Shown in pieces: positions 9,604-19,450 of a DNA stretch of 64,000 nucleotides; position 1 is the stretch's first letter, and every line of letters starts with the position of its first letter. The translations under genes and the position numbers were made by a program. The notes below the pieces were generated by a model that searched no databases, had not been told where the DNA came from, and was given only the letters and a program-made list of their open reading frames with translations. The stretch is from Cylindrodendrum hubeiense. Its lineage: Eukaryota; Ascomycota; Sordariomycetes; Hypocreales; Nectriaceae. The DNA lies in assembly GCA_014621425.1 (NCBI GenBank), contig JAANBB010000103.1, positions 1 through 64,000 on the forward strand, written 5' to 3'.

Positions 9604-10830
9604 GTGAATGGCACTTTCATAAAGCTGATCCGTACTCTGATCATCCCTCAGTTACAAGGCATTGGGTCTTTGATGACTCTCCCTAACGCACTCGCTATGT
9701 TGGGACGTGCCTATCATCCAGCGTTTAAAAAGGTACGCATTCAGCGTCGCGCCTATCATGTGCCAATTCATCACCTTGTGCTAACTGGGACCCAAAGTGA
9801 CTTGCATTTAGCTTATTCGCCAGCATATCACCTATTGGTATTGTGTTAGGGGCAACCTTCGCAGGACTCTTTGCTTTGGCATGGTGGCCATAGACCTTCT
9901 TCACCTCTGCCATCGTCATCGCTGCCACGGCTGTTGCAGTGTTGTTTGGTATACCGGACTTGCCATCCCACCGAAAACAGAAATGACCCTGCGCCGACTA
10001 TCTAAGCACCTGGATTTTCCCGGATCTGTATGTGGCGTCTTAAGTCTTGTTCTGGTCAACTTGGCCTGGAATCAGGCCTTTCTGGTTGGGTGGCAGTCAC
10101 CATACACTTACGTCACGCTTATCTTAGGCGCTCTTCTTAAAGGCGCCTTTTTCTATATTGAGCTCCACATCGCGCCGTTCCCATTGCTTCCTCCAGAGGC
10201 GCTTAGGGGTGATACAGCCTTTATCTTGGGTTGCGTGGCATGCCCATGGGCGGCGTTTGGTATCTGGATATACTACATCTGGCAGGAATTCGAGGTGATC
10301 CGAGGTCTTTCGCCACTTCTCGCATCTGCCTGGAAGTCCCCCGTAACAATTTCGGGATTCTTAGTGGCAATTGCGACGGCCTATTTGCTGGACATAATGC
10401 ACCCGTCATGGGTCATGATTGCTGCACTGGTCGCGTCTCTTGTCGGAACTGTGCTACCGGTGACTGCGCCAGAAGCCCAAACTTACTGAGCTCAAATCTT
10501 CTTGATCCTCATCATAATGCCATGGGGATGGATATGAGCTTCACCGCTGCGACATTGCAGCTTTCTGAAGCTATGACCCAGGAAAACCAAGGCCTCTCTG
10601 CAAGCCTCGTCAACACTGTTGTCAACTATAGCATCTCTTTCGCTTTGGGCCTTGCTGGTACAATAGAGATGGAAGTGAGCAAAGATCTTTACGGAAAAGA
10701 AAGAACAGTACAGGGATTCAAGGCTGCATGGTAAATTTAGCATTGGATTATGCGTTCTCGGGCTAGCACCAAGTAGTGTGTATGCCATAGTAAAGTCCCG
10801 GCAGCACAGGTCGAAGAACACACCCTGGCA
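9604..10830 (+). pseudogene. Broken MFS transporter (DHA-type drug/organic-acid exporter-like)
   Basis: Fragments in successive frames follow an MFS exporter. They run QLQGIGSLMTLPNALAMLGR (9640s), an apparent intron, then FASISPIGIVLGATFAGLFA (9816 on), SVCGVLSLVLVNLAWNQAF (about 10030), FILGCVACPWAAFGIWIYY and MDMSFTAATLQLSEAM, then SLVNTVVNYSISFALGLAG (10600s) and FSIGLCVLGLA (about 10737). The N-terminal helices are missing. Lesions are an in-frame TAG at 9891 (from TGG), TGA plus frameshift near 9984, TGA at 10487 (probably from TGG), a one-base deletion near 10520 and another frameshift near 10733. It is non-functional. It lies beside the alkylcitrate genes, where an organic-acid exporter would be expected. 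Confidence 0.8.
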
Positions 10831-11863
10831 TTTAGAATACAGCTACGTCATCTGTATTTACACTAGACCGACTGATTTCATACCCTTCCTGGCCTTATAA
10901 CCCTGTAAGGAACAAGTCAAAAATAGTAATAGACACTGTTACACTACGCAAATATGATAAGACTCTATGAACTATATTGCTTGCTTAACGTAACATCCTG
11001 ATGCACTGGATTATTACACCGATGGCTTCCAGCCTACCCTATACCTAGTACCGAGCAGGCCGGACCGTCACACTGCGCTCCGCTGTCACTCAAACCCCTA
11101 AAGTATCATCAAGAACGAAAATAACAAGGAAGAATAAAGTAAATTTAGAATTGTAATCTGAATATTGCTAAAATGGTATGTGTGATTGCTTCTGCTATTG
11201 CTTGTGTTTGAATAACTGTCAGGGCATGCCACAGTACAGAGGGATATAGCGATTGAACCTCCCGGTAATTGCGCAACCCGCGCAACACAGAGCATCACTT
11301 GCCGGCTGTTCGCCCGAGTCATCAGTTGATCTCCCAGGTAGCACTCGCCTGACTCAAGACAGGCCACCTCTCCACTAATGCCCCCTACCCGTGACGTCGC
11401 TGGTCCCCCTTTCCCCGCAGACCTCCTCATGAATCCGCCGCCTTTCCCTTCCTGGCCGTCCATGACCTGGGGTTGAATGGCCTAACCTGCGGGGGGAAGC
11501 CCACTCTCATTTCAATACAAACCCGGTGATCTCCCGAAGGCCCCCCGGAGATGTCCCGATTGCCCCGGCACTCCCCGAGGCCGCAACATAAAGTTTGGGT
11601 GCCGCAACTCCCCGGGTCATGCTGGCTGTCTCTTGTCTCTGTCCCTGTCCCAAGCCCCCATCGCCCGATCTACGTCCGTGTCTCCGCGTGAGCCTCTTCA
11701 GAAAGGCGCAAAACACACCCGTTTGGTTCAGAACCTCTCCGTCGTTTTCTCCACGCCCCCCACCGTGAAAGCAGAACAAGAACCGTCTCCAAAGGCAGCT
11801 CCAACCATTCATCATTCAGGGGTAGATCCACACAGCCCGCCTGGGCTTTCCTGAAGAGCCAGA
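10831..11863. promoter_or_regulatory. Intergenic and promoter of the Zn2Cys6 gene; two CGG-N7-CGG sites
   Basis: No supported gene. On the minus strand, direct-repeat half sites CGG-N7-CGG occur at 11565-11577 (CGGGGAGTGCCGG) and 11602-11614 (CGGGGAGTTGCGG), about 250-300 bp upstream of the ATG at 11864. The second is identical to a 13-mer in the promoter of the neighbouring permease. They are candidate (auto)regulator binding sites. Frames at 11098-11463 and 11507-11815 look like composition artefacts. Confidence 0.6.
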
Positions 11864-13958
11864 ATGGATATCGATCAAACCAACGAGGAACAGCAGGTCT
11901 TGGCGCCGTCACAATCGCAGCCAAACGGCAAGCGGAAGCGCATCGAAAGCTCCCGGGATGCCGTCGTGTATCCTAGAAAGAGAGCCATTGCAGCATGTCG
12001 ACAATGTCGTGTGAGAAAGGTCAAATGCAACAATTCCCGCCCTGCGTGTGGAAGTTGCTTGGCATCAAAGTCCCAATGCTGTTATGATGATGCCCAGGAT
12101 CACTCATCGTACGTATCAATTGCTCTTGAATGTCGGGTCGCTAATAGCAACCATCACAGATTTGACCCCGCTAGTTTACTGATTCTAGATCGACTAGATC
12201 AAGTCCTTTCGCGTCTCAACGAGCTTCCCAGTTCTCTGCTTGGAGTCTCCACAATACCATCAGCCGATGCCTCGGTACTCCCTACTCATCAGCCCTCTCA
12301 GTCGCTTACTAGCTCCGACCAGGGAGACTCTAGCTATGACCATCTACGAATTCCCTCCTCGAAAATGTCACCAGACGCCATTCTTCAGTGGCCAATCTTC
12401 GAGAACCAGTATCCAAGGAACTACATGGTAGACGCCATTTTTATGGCAGATATCCATGATGATGACAGTGATGTGGAAGACATGAACCCGGAGATCAAAA
12501 CCCAACGACACAACTCGAGGATGAAAGGGAGTGGTATTGACGAGGACCAAATTCTAGACCTTGTGCAACGATTTTTAGACCTGGTCCACATAAAAAACCC
12601 CGTGTTAAACCCAGACACTGTCTGGTCATATGCGCGTCGGGTGGTGGAGGAGGGATTAGAGTGGGATTCATCATCTTGCCTCGTGGTGAGTCGATTCTTG
12701 AAACACAAATGCCGTGTGGTATCTGATGTGGACAGCTTCTCGCCTGTGCTCTTGGTTGTGTTGCCCAGCCTTACACACCCGAAATTTCAGTCGTGGAGGG
12801 TCGCACATCGTTGGAGGCGCAGGGTGAGGATCTCCAAAAAGGGGAACGATACTACAACCTGGCCCGGAGAAGATTTGGCCTTTTGGAGAGGGACGTTCTC
12901 GCCTCGCAGTGTCAGTTTCTATCAGGGGTGTACCTCATGTACACCCAACGACCGTTGAGCGCCTGGGCAGAGTTCCACTCAGCCTCTAGATCATACCACA
13001 TCTACCTGCAGTGCCAAGCGCGTCGACCATCCCGGTCTGTGGATCCTGCAAGGGTCTCCAAGCGTCGCCAGTTGGAGCAACGCCTTTACTGGAGTTGCTA
13101 CAAGTCAGAATGTGAGCTACGCGCCGAGATTGAACTTCCCAACAGTTCACTAGCCGATTTCCACTACCCCGATATGCACCCTTCCCCCCCAAACGTCCCG
13201 AGCCAAGCACCTCATGGGGAGGTTGCATTTCAGAGTGGAGCGCAGCGATCTTCAGGGGGCCGGAGATCCATGGGTTCGCATCGCCAGCATGAGCAGAGTT
13301 GGTTTTATTACCTGACGGAAATAACTCTCCGTCGAATCGTCAATCGAATTCTCAATATGCTGTACAGCGACGGCCACGAATCCTGGACAGATGATGCAGT
13401 CCCGTACATGGTCAAGGCTGCCAGTGAGTTTGAGCAGCAAATTCAAGAATGGTACAAGATCCCTTGCCCATGCACTGAGCCATACTGACCGATATTAGGT
13501 ATGAAAGACTCCCTGCTCTTATTCAATATGACGAAGATACGATCCCGACCGAGGAACTGCCTTACATGGTCTACAGCCGCGTCATGGACATGAAGGCGTG
13601 GATATACCGCCCGCTCCTGTATTACGCAATCCACAGCCCACCCAATGCTCGATTCCGAGGATTGGTTCTTCCGTACTTGAACAAGGCCGTGGTCAACTGT
13701 ATACGGGTCATTCGTAACGCGCCGATACCACACCGTCACCATGGCACATGGTATGCGATTCGCTCGTGCACAGCGGAAATGCTATCGCTGCTAGGAGCTG
13801 TTCGGTGTGGGACCATTAATATCCCGCCTGAATGGGCGAGTGCTGTACATACCTCCATCGCAAAACTTAGGTATTGGGAAGATGAGGCTCCAGGAGTGAA
13901 TCGGGCCATAGAGGTCATTGAAGGTATCATGTCAACACTTACAGATCAAACGTTGTGA
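11864..13958 (+). CDS. Zn2Cys6 transcription factor 1
   Basis: Four exons, 11864-12108, 12160-12685, 12736-13451 and 13499-13958, giving 648 aa. The binuclear cluster is Cys45-X2-Cys48-X6-Cys55-X6-Cys62-X2-Cys65-X6-Cys72, preceded by a basic stretch (KRKR), and is followed by a short linker/heptad region (LILDRLDQVLSRLNEL). The middle resembles the fungal-specific TF domain (ERYYNLARRRFGLLE, QRLYWSCYKSECELR). The first intron is 51 nt and in frame; it is called from GTACGT...CATCACAG. It is followed on the same strand by a sugar permease with shared promoter motifs, so a pathway-specific sugar regulator is likely (inference). Confidence 0.9.
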
Positions 13959-14857
13959 AAATGTCAATTAGTAGAGTATTACAGAATCAACCGGGAACAT
14001 AACGAACAACGAACGTGGGACTCGATCAATCGCTGTGGGCCATGATGGGGCTTCCCGGAGATATGGTACTATTTATCAATCTTGTTCCACTTTGCACACG
14101 AAACAGGTAAGCACTTGCATGCATCATATACTACTACGAAGTAGCTCAATCAATCATTATGCGAATCAGCTTTACATAGCGTAATTTGTTCCGTCCAAGC
14201 CGAACCCGGAACTCCGCGAGATAATTGGTCTAACCCGCAAGGGCTGGGACGCCTCTACTGTCTCCACTTTGCCTCCAACTTGGTCATGTGGAGTTGATCA
14301 TGTGGAATTGGGGATATCAATGAGGGCAGGGCGGCACTAGTTGGAGTCGAACAAGTCGGAGTCGAACAAGTCGCCCGGGTGTTACTGCTGCTTGTGCCGG
14401 CCAAGCTGAAGAGACTGTAATATTGATCATGGATAGAACTAGATACATGCTACGGATTGAATGAAGAATGGCTCCCCCACAGGCCTTGGCAAGCTGACGG
14501 TGACCTCTATGGTCACGGACCCCCTAAGCAGGCCCGAGGATTCAGGCCATCCAAGGTGCAGGGGCTATGAAATAGCGCCCCCGAGACTCCCCGGAGACGT
14601 GATGATCCCCGCAACTCCCCGGAGGCGTCACAAACCTAAACGTGCTTGTCACCACCTAGAACCCCATGATGGAGAGACTGAACCTGTGGAGACCCCGCGT
14701 TTCTTTGTTTAGCTGCGGGGTGTACCGGGGTAGCATCGCCTGTTCGTAGAATTCCTTAAAGTATATAATCCGAGGCTATATTTCCCATTCTTCAAGCTCA
14801 AACCATCTCATCTCACTCTACCCTTGATTGTCTCTCGTCTTTTACAAATTACGAACC
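13959..14857. promoter_or_regulatory. Promoter of the sugar permease; three CGG-N7-CGG sites
   Basis: Sites at 14581-14593 (minus, CGGGGAGTCTCGG), 14609-14621 (minus, CGGGGAGTTGCGG) and 14716-14728 (plus, CGGGGTGTACCGG), 130-280 bp before the ATG. A perfect palindrome GTGACC-N5-GGTCAC lies at 14500-14516. A TATA-like TATATAA occurs near 14762. The open frame at 14461-14712 spans these sites and shows no protein family. Confidence 0.65.
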
Positions 14858-16492
14858 ATGGGCAAGAACTCCAACGCTGTCGGCGCAGGCCTCGCTCAGG
14901 TCTTGCCAGATGATGGAATTCCTTGGTACAAAAAAAGCCACCTCCGTCTGCTCAACTTCTATGCCTTCTCAATGACGCTTTTGGCTGCGGCCAATGGATA
15001 TGATGGATCCATGATGAACGGCCTGCAAGCGTTGCCCCAATGGCACGAATTCATGGACAACCCCACAGGCGCCTGGCTTGGCTTCATCAACGCGATCCAG
15101 TCTCTTTCTTCCACCTTGGCCTATCCGGTTATTGCCTACTTCGCCAATCGGTGGGGGCGAAAGAGAGGTCTCCTGATCGGATTCTTCTTCCTTTTCCTCG
15201 GCTCCTTTCTGCAAGCATTCACGCCCAATGAAGTTGGGTTCATCCTCGGCCGATTCTTCCTTGGTCAACCGAGTGCGTGGTGGGCTGGTCTCGCGCCTCT
15301 TCTCATTACGGAGCTTGCATACCCCACCCACCGAGCGTTCCTCACGTCCTTCTACAACTCCGGATGGTATATTGGCTCGCTTCTTGCTGCTTGGGTGACT
15401 TACGGAACCCGAAACTACGACGATTCCTGGGCGTGGCGAATCCCTTCGCTTCTCCAAATCGCCATTCCGATCATCGCGCTTCCAGCGGCCCTTTTGATCC
15501 CGGAATCACCTCGTTACCTTATTTCCAAGGGACGCCGCGACGAAGCACGACAGATCCTCCGAAAGTTTCATGCGGGTGGCGACGAAAACTCCGCACTAGT
15601 CGATTTCGAAATGGAGGAGATTGAGACTGTCCTCCAAGAGGAAAGTGATATTGCGTCCGGTACCTCATGGATGGACCTGTTCAACACCCCTGGAAACCGC
15701 CACCGAGCTGCCATCTCAATTACACTTGGTGTTTTTGCGCAGTGGAACGGAGTGGGAGTCGTAAGTCAATCTCATCATACTAAATTAGCATCTACTGACT
15801 TAGACAACAATAGGTCAGCTATTACCTGGCTCTTGTGCTCCAAACTGCCGGCATTACGTCGGTCACAGATCAAACACTCATCAGCGGCTGCTTGCAAATC
15901 TGGAACCTCATCCTGGCTGTTGGAGCCGCTGCTAGTGTGGATCGAGTCGGACGCCGTTTCCTCTTCCTCCTCAGTTCCGTCGGCATGTTGGTTAGCTTCG
16001 TGCTTATCTCAGCCCTGTCTGGAACGTTTGACACGACGGGCAACAAAGCCGCAGGCCTCGCCGTGGTTCCTTTCCTCTTCATCTACTATGGATTCTACGA
16101 TATTGCCTTGTAAGTGTTCACGTCCTACCATGTCTTGACCGAATATTAATTATCGCAACAGTACCCCTCTGGTCATTTCCTACCCGGCTGAGATTTGGCC
16201 CTACACCCTGCGCGCCCGAGGTTTCGCTCTAACCCAGCTCTCGACCTATGCTGCCATCTTCTTCAACACCTTTGTGAACCCAATCGCTCTGGATCAAATT
16301 GGCTGGAAATACTACGTCGTATTTGCCGTCATCCTGGTTTTCATCACCCTCACAATCTACTTCTTGTACCCAGAAACACGTGGCCACAGTCTGGAAGAAA
16401 TGGCGGTTGTATTTGACAAGCATCAAATAGGTCTTGAGCCAGAGAATAAGCTTGGAGAGGCTGTCAAGTCCTCACACAACGAGACTGTCTGA
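14858..16492 (+). CDS. MFS sugar permease (lactose-permease/Lac12-like)
   Basis: Exons 14858-15760, 15814-16109 and 16162-16492 give 509 aa with twelve predicted membrane helices. The start is ATG at 14858 (MGKNSNAVGAGLAQ, context ACCATGG). Sugar-porter signatures are NGYDGSMMNGLQALPQW in helix 1, ANRWGRKRGL between helices 2 and 3, PESPRYLISKGR after helix 6, VDRVGRRFLF and FLYPETRGHSLEEM at the end. Plasma-membrane proton symport of a sugar or glycoside is the expected role; the substrate cannot be read from sequence. Its promoter shares the CGG-N7-CGG motif with the Zn2Cys6 gene upstream. Confidence 0.92.
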
Positions 16493-16779
16493 GCTCTAGC
16501 CTAGCTTTGAAGCAGCAGAAAGTTGACCCACCGTATTGGAAAGGCTTGCGCGACGGAAGAGTTATCCAAGTTGATAGTCAACAAATACTACACGAATACC
16601 TGACACGTCGGTTCAATTAATAATGGTTACCGTGTCTTTAATAACAGGTCGATCCCGAAGTGAATATTGGAACTAGAAGTTGCGATATACACTATACCAA
16701 GAGGCTCTCTTTTCTTTTATTTGATACTCTCTATGCTGAGGCTACATCTGTCCAAATTTAGATTCTTTAGGCTATATTA

Positions 16780-17691
16780 TTAAAACACAATTCCACCACC
16801 GTCGACGACAATATCGGTTCCGTTCATATAGGTCCCAGCCGTGCTTGCTAATAGTACAACAGCTCCCGTCAACTCGGAAGGGCTACCCATTCTGCCACTG
16901 GGATTGCGAGCGGCCCAAATCTTGCGATGCTCTGCAATTCCATCTCCCTCGTTGAGAATAGTGTCCATGTATCCTGGGCTGATACTGTTGGTCCGGATGC
17001 CGTATTGTGCCCACTCGGCCGCAAGACAGTTCTTGAGCGTCAATAGTGCAGCCTTGCTCACGTTGTAGGCAGCTTGCGGCTGGGGAAAGTTGACGCGATG
17101 GGCTGAAATGGACGCCGTAAAGGTGATGGACCCGCCCGTCTTCTGTTGAACCATCTTGCGAGCAGCAGCTTGAGCGCAGATGAAAGATCCGGTAGTATTG
17201 ATGTCCATTATCTTTCGCCACTGGGACACTGGCATCTCGAGTGTGTCCACGCAGCCAACCACACCAACAAAGCACACCAGCCCGTCTACCGAGCCCAGGA
17301 CTCGGGCAGTTTCCTCGACGGCATCTGACACGGCCTGTTCGTCTGTGACATCCACCTTGACAGCGTTTATTTTGGCTTGCGGGAACTTTGACCGCATGGC
17401 TTCAATTTCCTTTTGTGACTGCGCGGGGTTCACATCAAAGATCATCAACCCGCTGAGGCCGTGCTCCAACAGGGCGTCGCAAGATGCTAGACCGAGAGCT
17501 CCGGCTCCGCCCGTGACAATCATGTTACCTCTGACAGTGAAACGATCTCTTGCCCCGTTGACGGGATCAATTGCAGTGCTTGTCATTGGCGGCGGCGTCA
17601 TTGAAGACGCGGAGCCGTCGCTAAGAAGCATGGACGGCACCGCTCTGGCAGTCAAGGCTGCGCGATCAGGCAGTTCGGCAGAGGGAGACAT
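16780..17691 (-). CDS. Short-chain dehydrogenase/reductase (polyol/ketose type)
   Basis: Single exon, 303 aa, minus strand. The ATG at 17691 (MSPSAELPDRAALTARA) was chosen over an upstream in-frame ATG at 17922, because the upstream stretch covers the operator site and looks non-coding. Cofactor motif TGGAGALG, catalytic Ser in TASISAH, YNVSK (Tyr and Lys), and the structural Asn in MDINTTG. The usual NNAG turn is replaced by FVGVVG. The C-terminal VDGGGIVF is typical. It resembles polyol dehydrogenases such as arabinitol/mannitol/sorbose enzymes. It is divergent from the P-loop kinase gene with a TCGG-N11-CCGA site between them, so probably part of one sugar/polyol catabolic unit (inference). 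Confidence 0.87.
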   Translation of the reverse strand: MSPSAELPDRAALTARAVPSMLLSDGSASSMTPPPMTSTAIDPVNGARDRFTVRGNMIVTGGAGALGLASCDALLEHGLSGLMIFDVNPAQSQKEIEAMRSKFPQAKINAVKVDVTDEQAVSDAVEETARVLGSVDGLVCFVGVVGCVDTLEMPVSQWRKIMDINTTGSFICAQAAARKMVQQKTGGSITFTASISAHRVNFPQPQAAYNVSKAALLTLKNCLAAEWAQYGIRTNSISPGYMDTILNEGDGIAEHRKIWAARNPSGRMGSPSELTGAVVLLASTAGTYMNGTDIVVDGGGIVF

Positions 17692-18041
17692 GGTCAGGCG
17701 ATGATTTGGAAAGATGCAGCAGAGAAAGAGTGTCTGCCAATACAAGGAGGAATTCGAGGATGAAGCAGGTGCAAATAAAGTGTGTTGTACGGACTTATCT
17801 AGCATCGGCCAGGGTGGCGGCAATTCAGGCCCAACCGCTGAGCTGCAGCTCGGGGCAATGTGACAAAGCTGTGTCATCCTCACTAGAGCCTCCGCATTGT
17901 TCGGAGCACAGTCGCCCGACATGGTATTTGGCCCTGTTGTGGGGTGAATCGAATACTCGACTGTCCACTACAAGATGCCACTAGATCCCTGGAAGCTTAG
18001 ACGGATGTTGCCGGCTTAACGGCGACGGAAGCGAACACATC
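17692..18041. promoter_or_regulatory. Bidirectional promoter with TCGG-N11-CCGA operator
   Basis: 350 bp between SDR and kinase. CGG-N11-CCG with matching T and A flanks lies at 17902-17918 (TCGGAGCACAGTCGCCCGA), 124 bp before the kinase ATG and 211 bp before the SDR ATG. Confidence 0.7.
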
Positions 18042-18734
18042 ATGGATTCTGTTTACACATCTCTGACGGAGAGGGCTCTCGACATACGGAGAAAGGCAAG
18101 ACAGGATTCTCTCGCCCGGGTAGTCATAGCATTTTCCGGTCCTCCGGGATCAGGAAAGTCGACCATTGCAGCCGAGGTGGTACATCGCATCAATGCCCAA
18201 ACAAGTCGTCCTACTGCGGTAGTCCTGCCAATGGATGGCTTTCATCACCCTCGGAATCACCTCGACACGCTACCCAATCGCAGCGAGGCCTACGCTCGAC
18301 GGGGAATTCACTGGACATTCGACGCCGAGGGAGTCCTGAAGCTTGTCAAAACGCTGCACGTTTCCAGGACTGGCAACCCAGGCGTTATTATGGCGCCGAG
18401 CTTCGATCACAAATCCAAGGACCCCGTCGCAGACGCCCTTCACATCGAACCAGAGATTGAAATCATCATCATCGAGGGGAACTGGCTGCTCTTCGATCGC
18501 GACCCCTGGAAGCAGATCTCCAACTACGTCGACGATACTTGGTTTATCGACGTGGAACCGACCTTGGCACGACACCGTGTCGCAGCTCGGCATATCAAGT
18601 CGGGGATTGAGACGGACTGGGATGCAGCGGTAGCTAGAACTGACGGGAACGATCTACTGAATGGGGAGGAGGTGCGGAGACATTTGATAAAGCCGAATGT
18701 GGTTGTCCAGAGCATTGAGGACAATAATTCTTAG
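18042..18734 (+). CDS. P-loop small-molecule kinase (uridine kinase/phosphoribulokinase-like)
   Basis: Single exon, 230 aa. Walker A GPPGSGKST lies at residues 33-41. LPMDGFHHP follows, the substrate-binding DGFH segment of this kinase group, then RGIHWTFDAEG, and IIIEGNWLLFD marks the Walker B/EGN region. The lid contains RHRVAARHIKSGIE. No targeting signal was seen. Related bacterial kinases act in sugar operons. Together with two SDRs and a sugar permease under the same operator, it probably phosphorylates the ketose made by the dehydrogenase (inference). Salvage of a nucleoside or pantothenate-type substrate is the alternative. Confidence 0.85.
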   Translation: MDSVYTSLTERALDIRRKARQDSLARVVIAFSGPPGSGKSTIAAEVVHRINAQTSRPTAVVLPMDGFHHPRNHLDTLPNRSEAYARRGIHWTFDAEGVLKLVKTLHVSRTGNPGVIMAPSFDHKSKDPVADALHIEPEIEIIIIEGNWLLFDRDPWKQISNYVDDTWFIDVEPTLARHRVAARHIKSGIETDWDAAVARTDGNDLLNGEEVRRHLIKPNVVVQSIEDNNS

Positions 18735-19450
18735 GTTGCAAGTTTGGCACAGCAAATACATTGACCCTCGTCATTTTCCTCGAGCAATTATTCCATGACT
18801 TTCATTGTACTGCAGAGCCTTGACAAGTGATTAAACTCGTAGTAGGTAATGTTGGTTGTTTATGCACCGCGCAACCAATAATATCTGTCATGAAGATCGG
18901 ACTGGCTATTCCCACTGCAGAGCCAACTTGTCTGCCCACCTCCGTGTAAATGCAACCCACCCCGGATTAGTTTTCAAGCTGAAACATTGTCACCTACACG
19001 AGCATAATCCCAGTTCTGACATTCTACTCGGACCACAACGTGCCGACACCTTGAGCTTCGGACCACAGCGCTCCGATATGGGTCCTGACTTGGCCCAGTT
19101 CGGCTTGGTTTAGCGCTTCAGCAATCATGCGACCTCGGAGCACAGTCGCCCATGGGGTGATGAACACCCTGTCCATCCGTCCCAATTGTTGCACATGACT
19201 TGGTTTGACAGTGGGCAGAGTTGGTTACCCCGATTATTCTACCCCATGGGGATCCTGCCAAGTGCTGGGTGGGTTAGCGCATGACTAGCCGAGTTCAGCC
19301 CTCCGGAATCTCTAATCATCCTCGGGACTATATATGTTGCTCATGCCGGCTATCTTTCGCCGAGTCCATCATTCCGGCACGTCTCTTGCGGCACATCATC
19401 CTTGCCATTATTCGTGACTTCACCAGCATCTTGCTTGACAACCCGACCTA
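18735..19450. promoter_or_regulatory. Promoter of sugar permease 2; three TCGG-N11-CC(G/A) sites
   Basis: Two perfect sites 30 bp apart at 19029-19045 (TCGGACCACAACGTGCCGA) and 19059-19075 (TCGGACCACAGCGCTCCGA). A third at 19136-19152 shares a 15-base core with the SDR/kinase site but ends CCA instead of CCG. They lie 300-420 bp before the ATG. The 85-codon frame at 18856-19113 overlaps the sites and is rejected. Confidence 0.72.

Noticed and set aside
11098..11815. 121- and 102-codon minus-strand frames
   Set aside because: Gly/Arg-rich composition artefacts of a C-rich promoter.
14461..14712. 83-codon frame
   Set aside because: It consists largely of promoter sequence containing the CGG-N7-CGG sites.
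17692..17922. N-terminal extension of the SDR to an upstream ATG at 17922
   Set aside because: The added 77 residues overlap the shared operator and promoter and are low-complexity; the ATG at 17691 gives the family's normal length.
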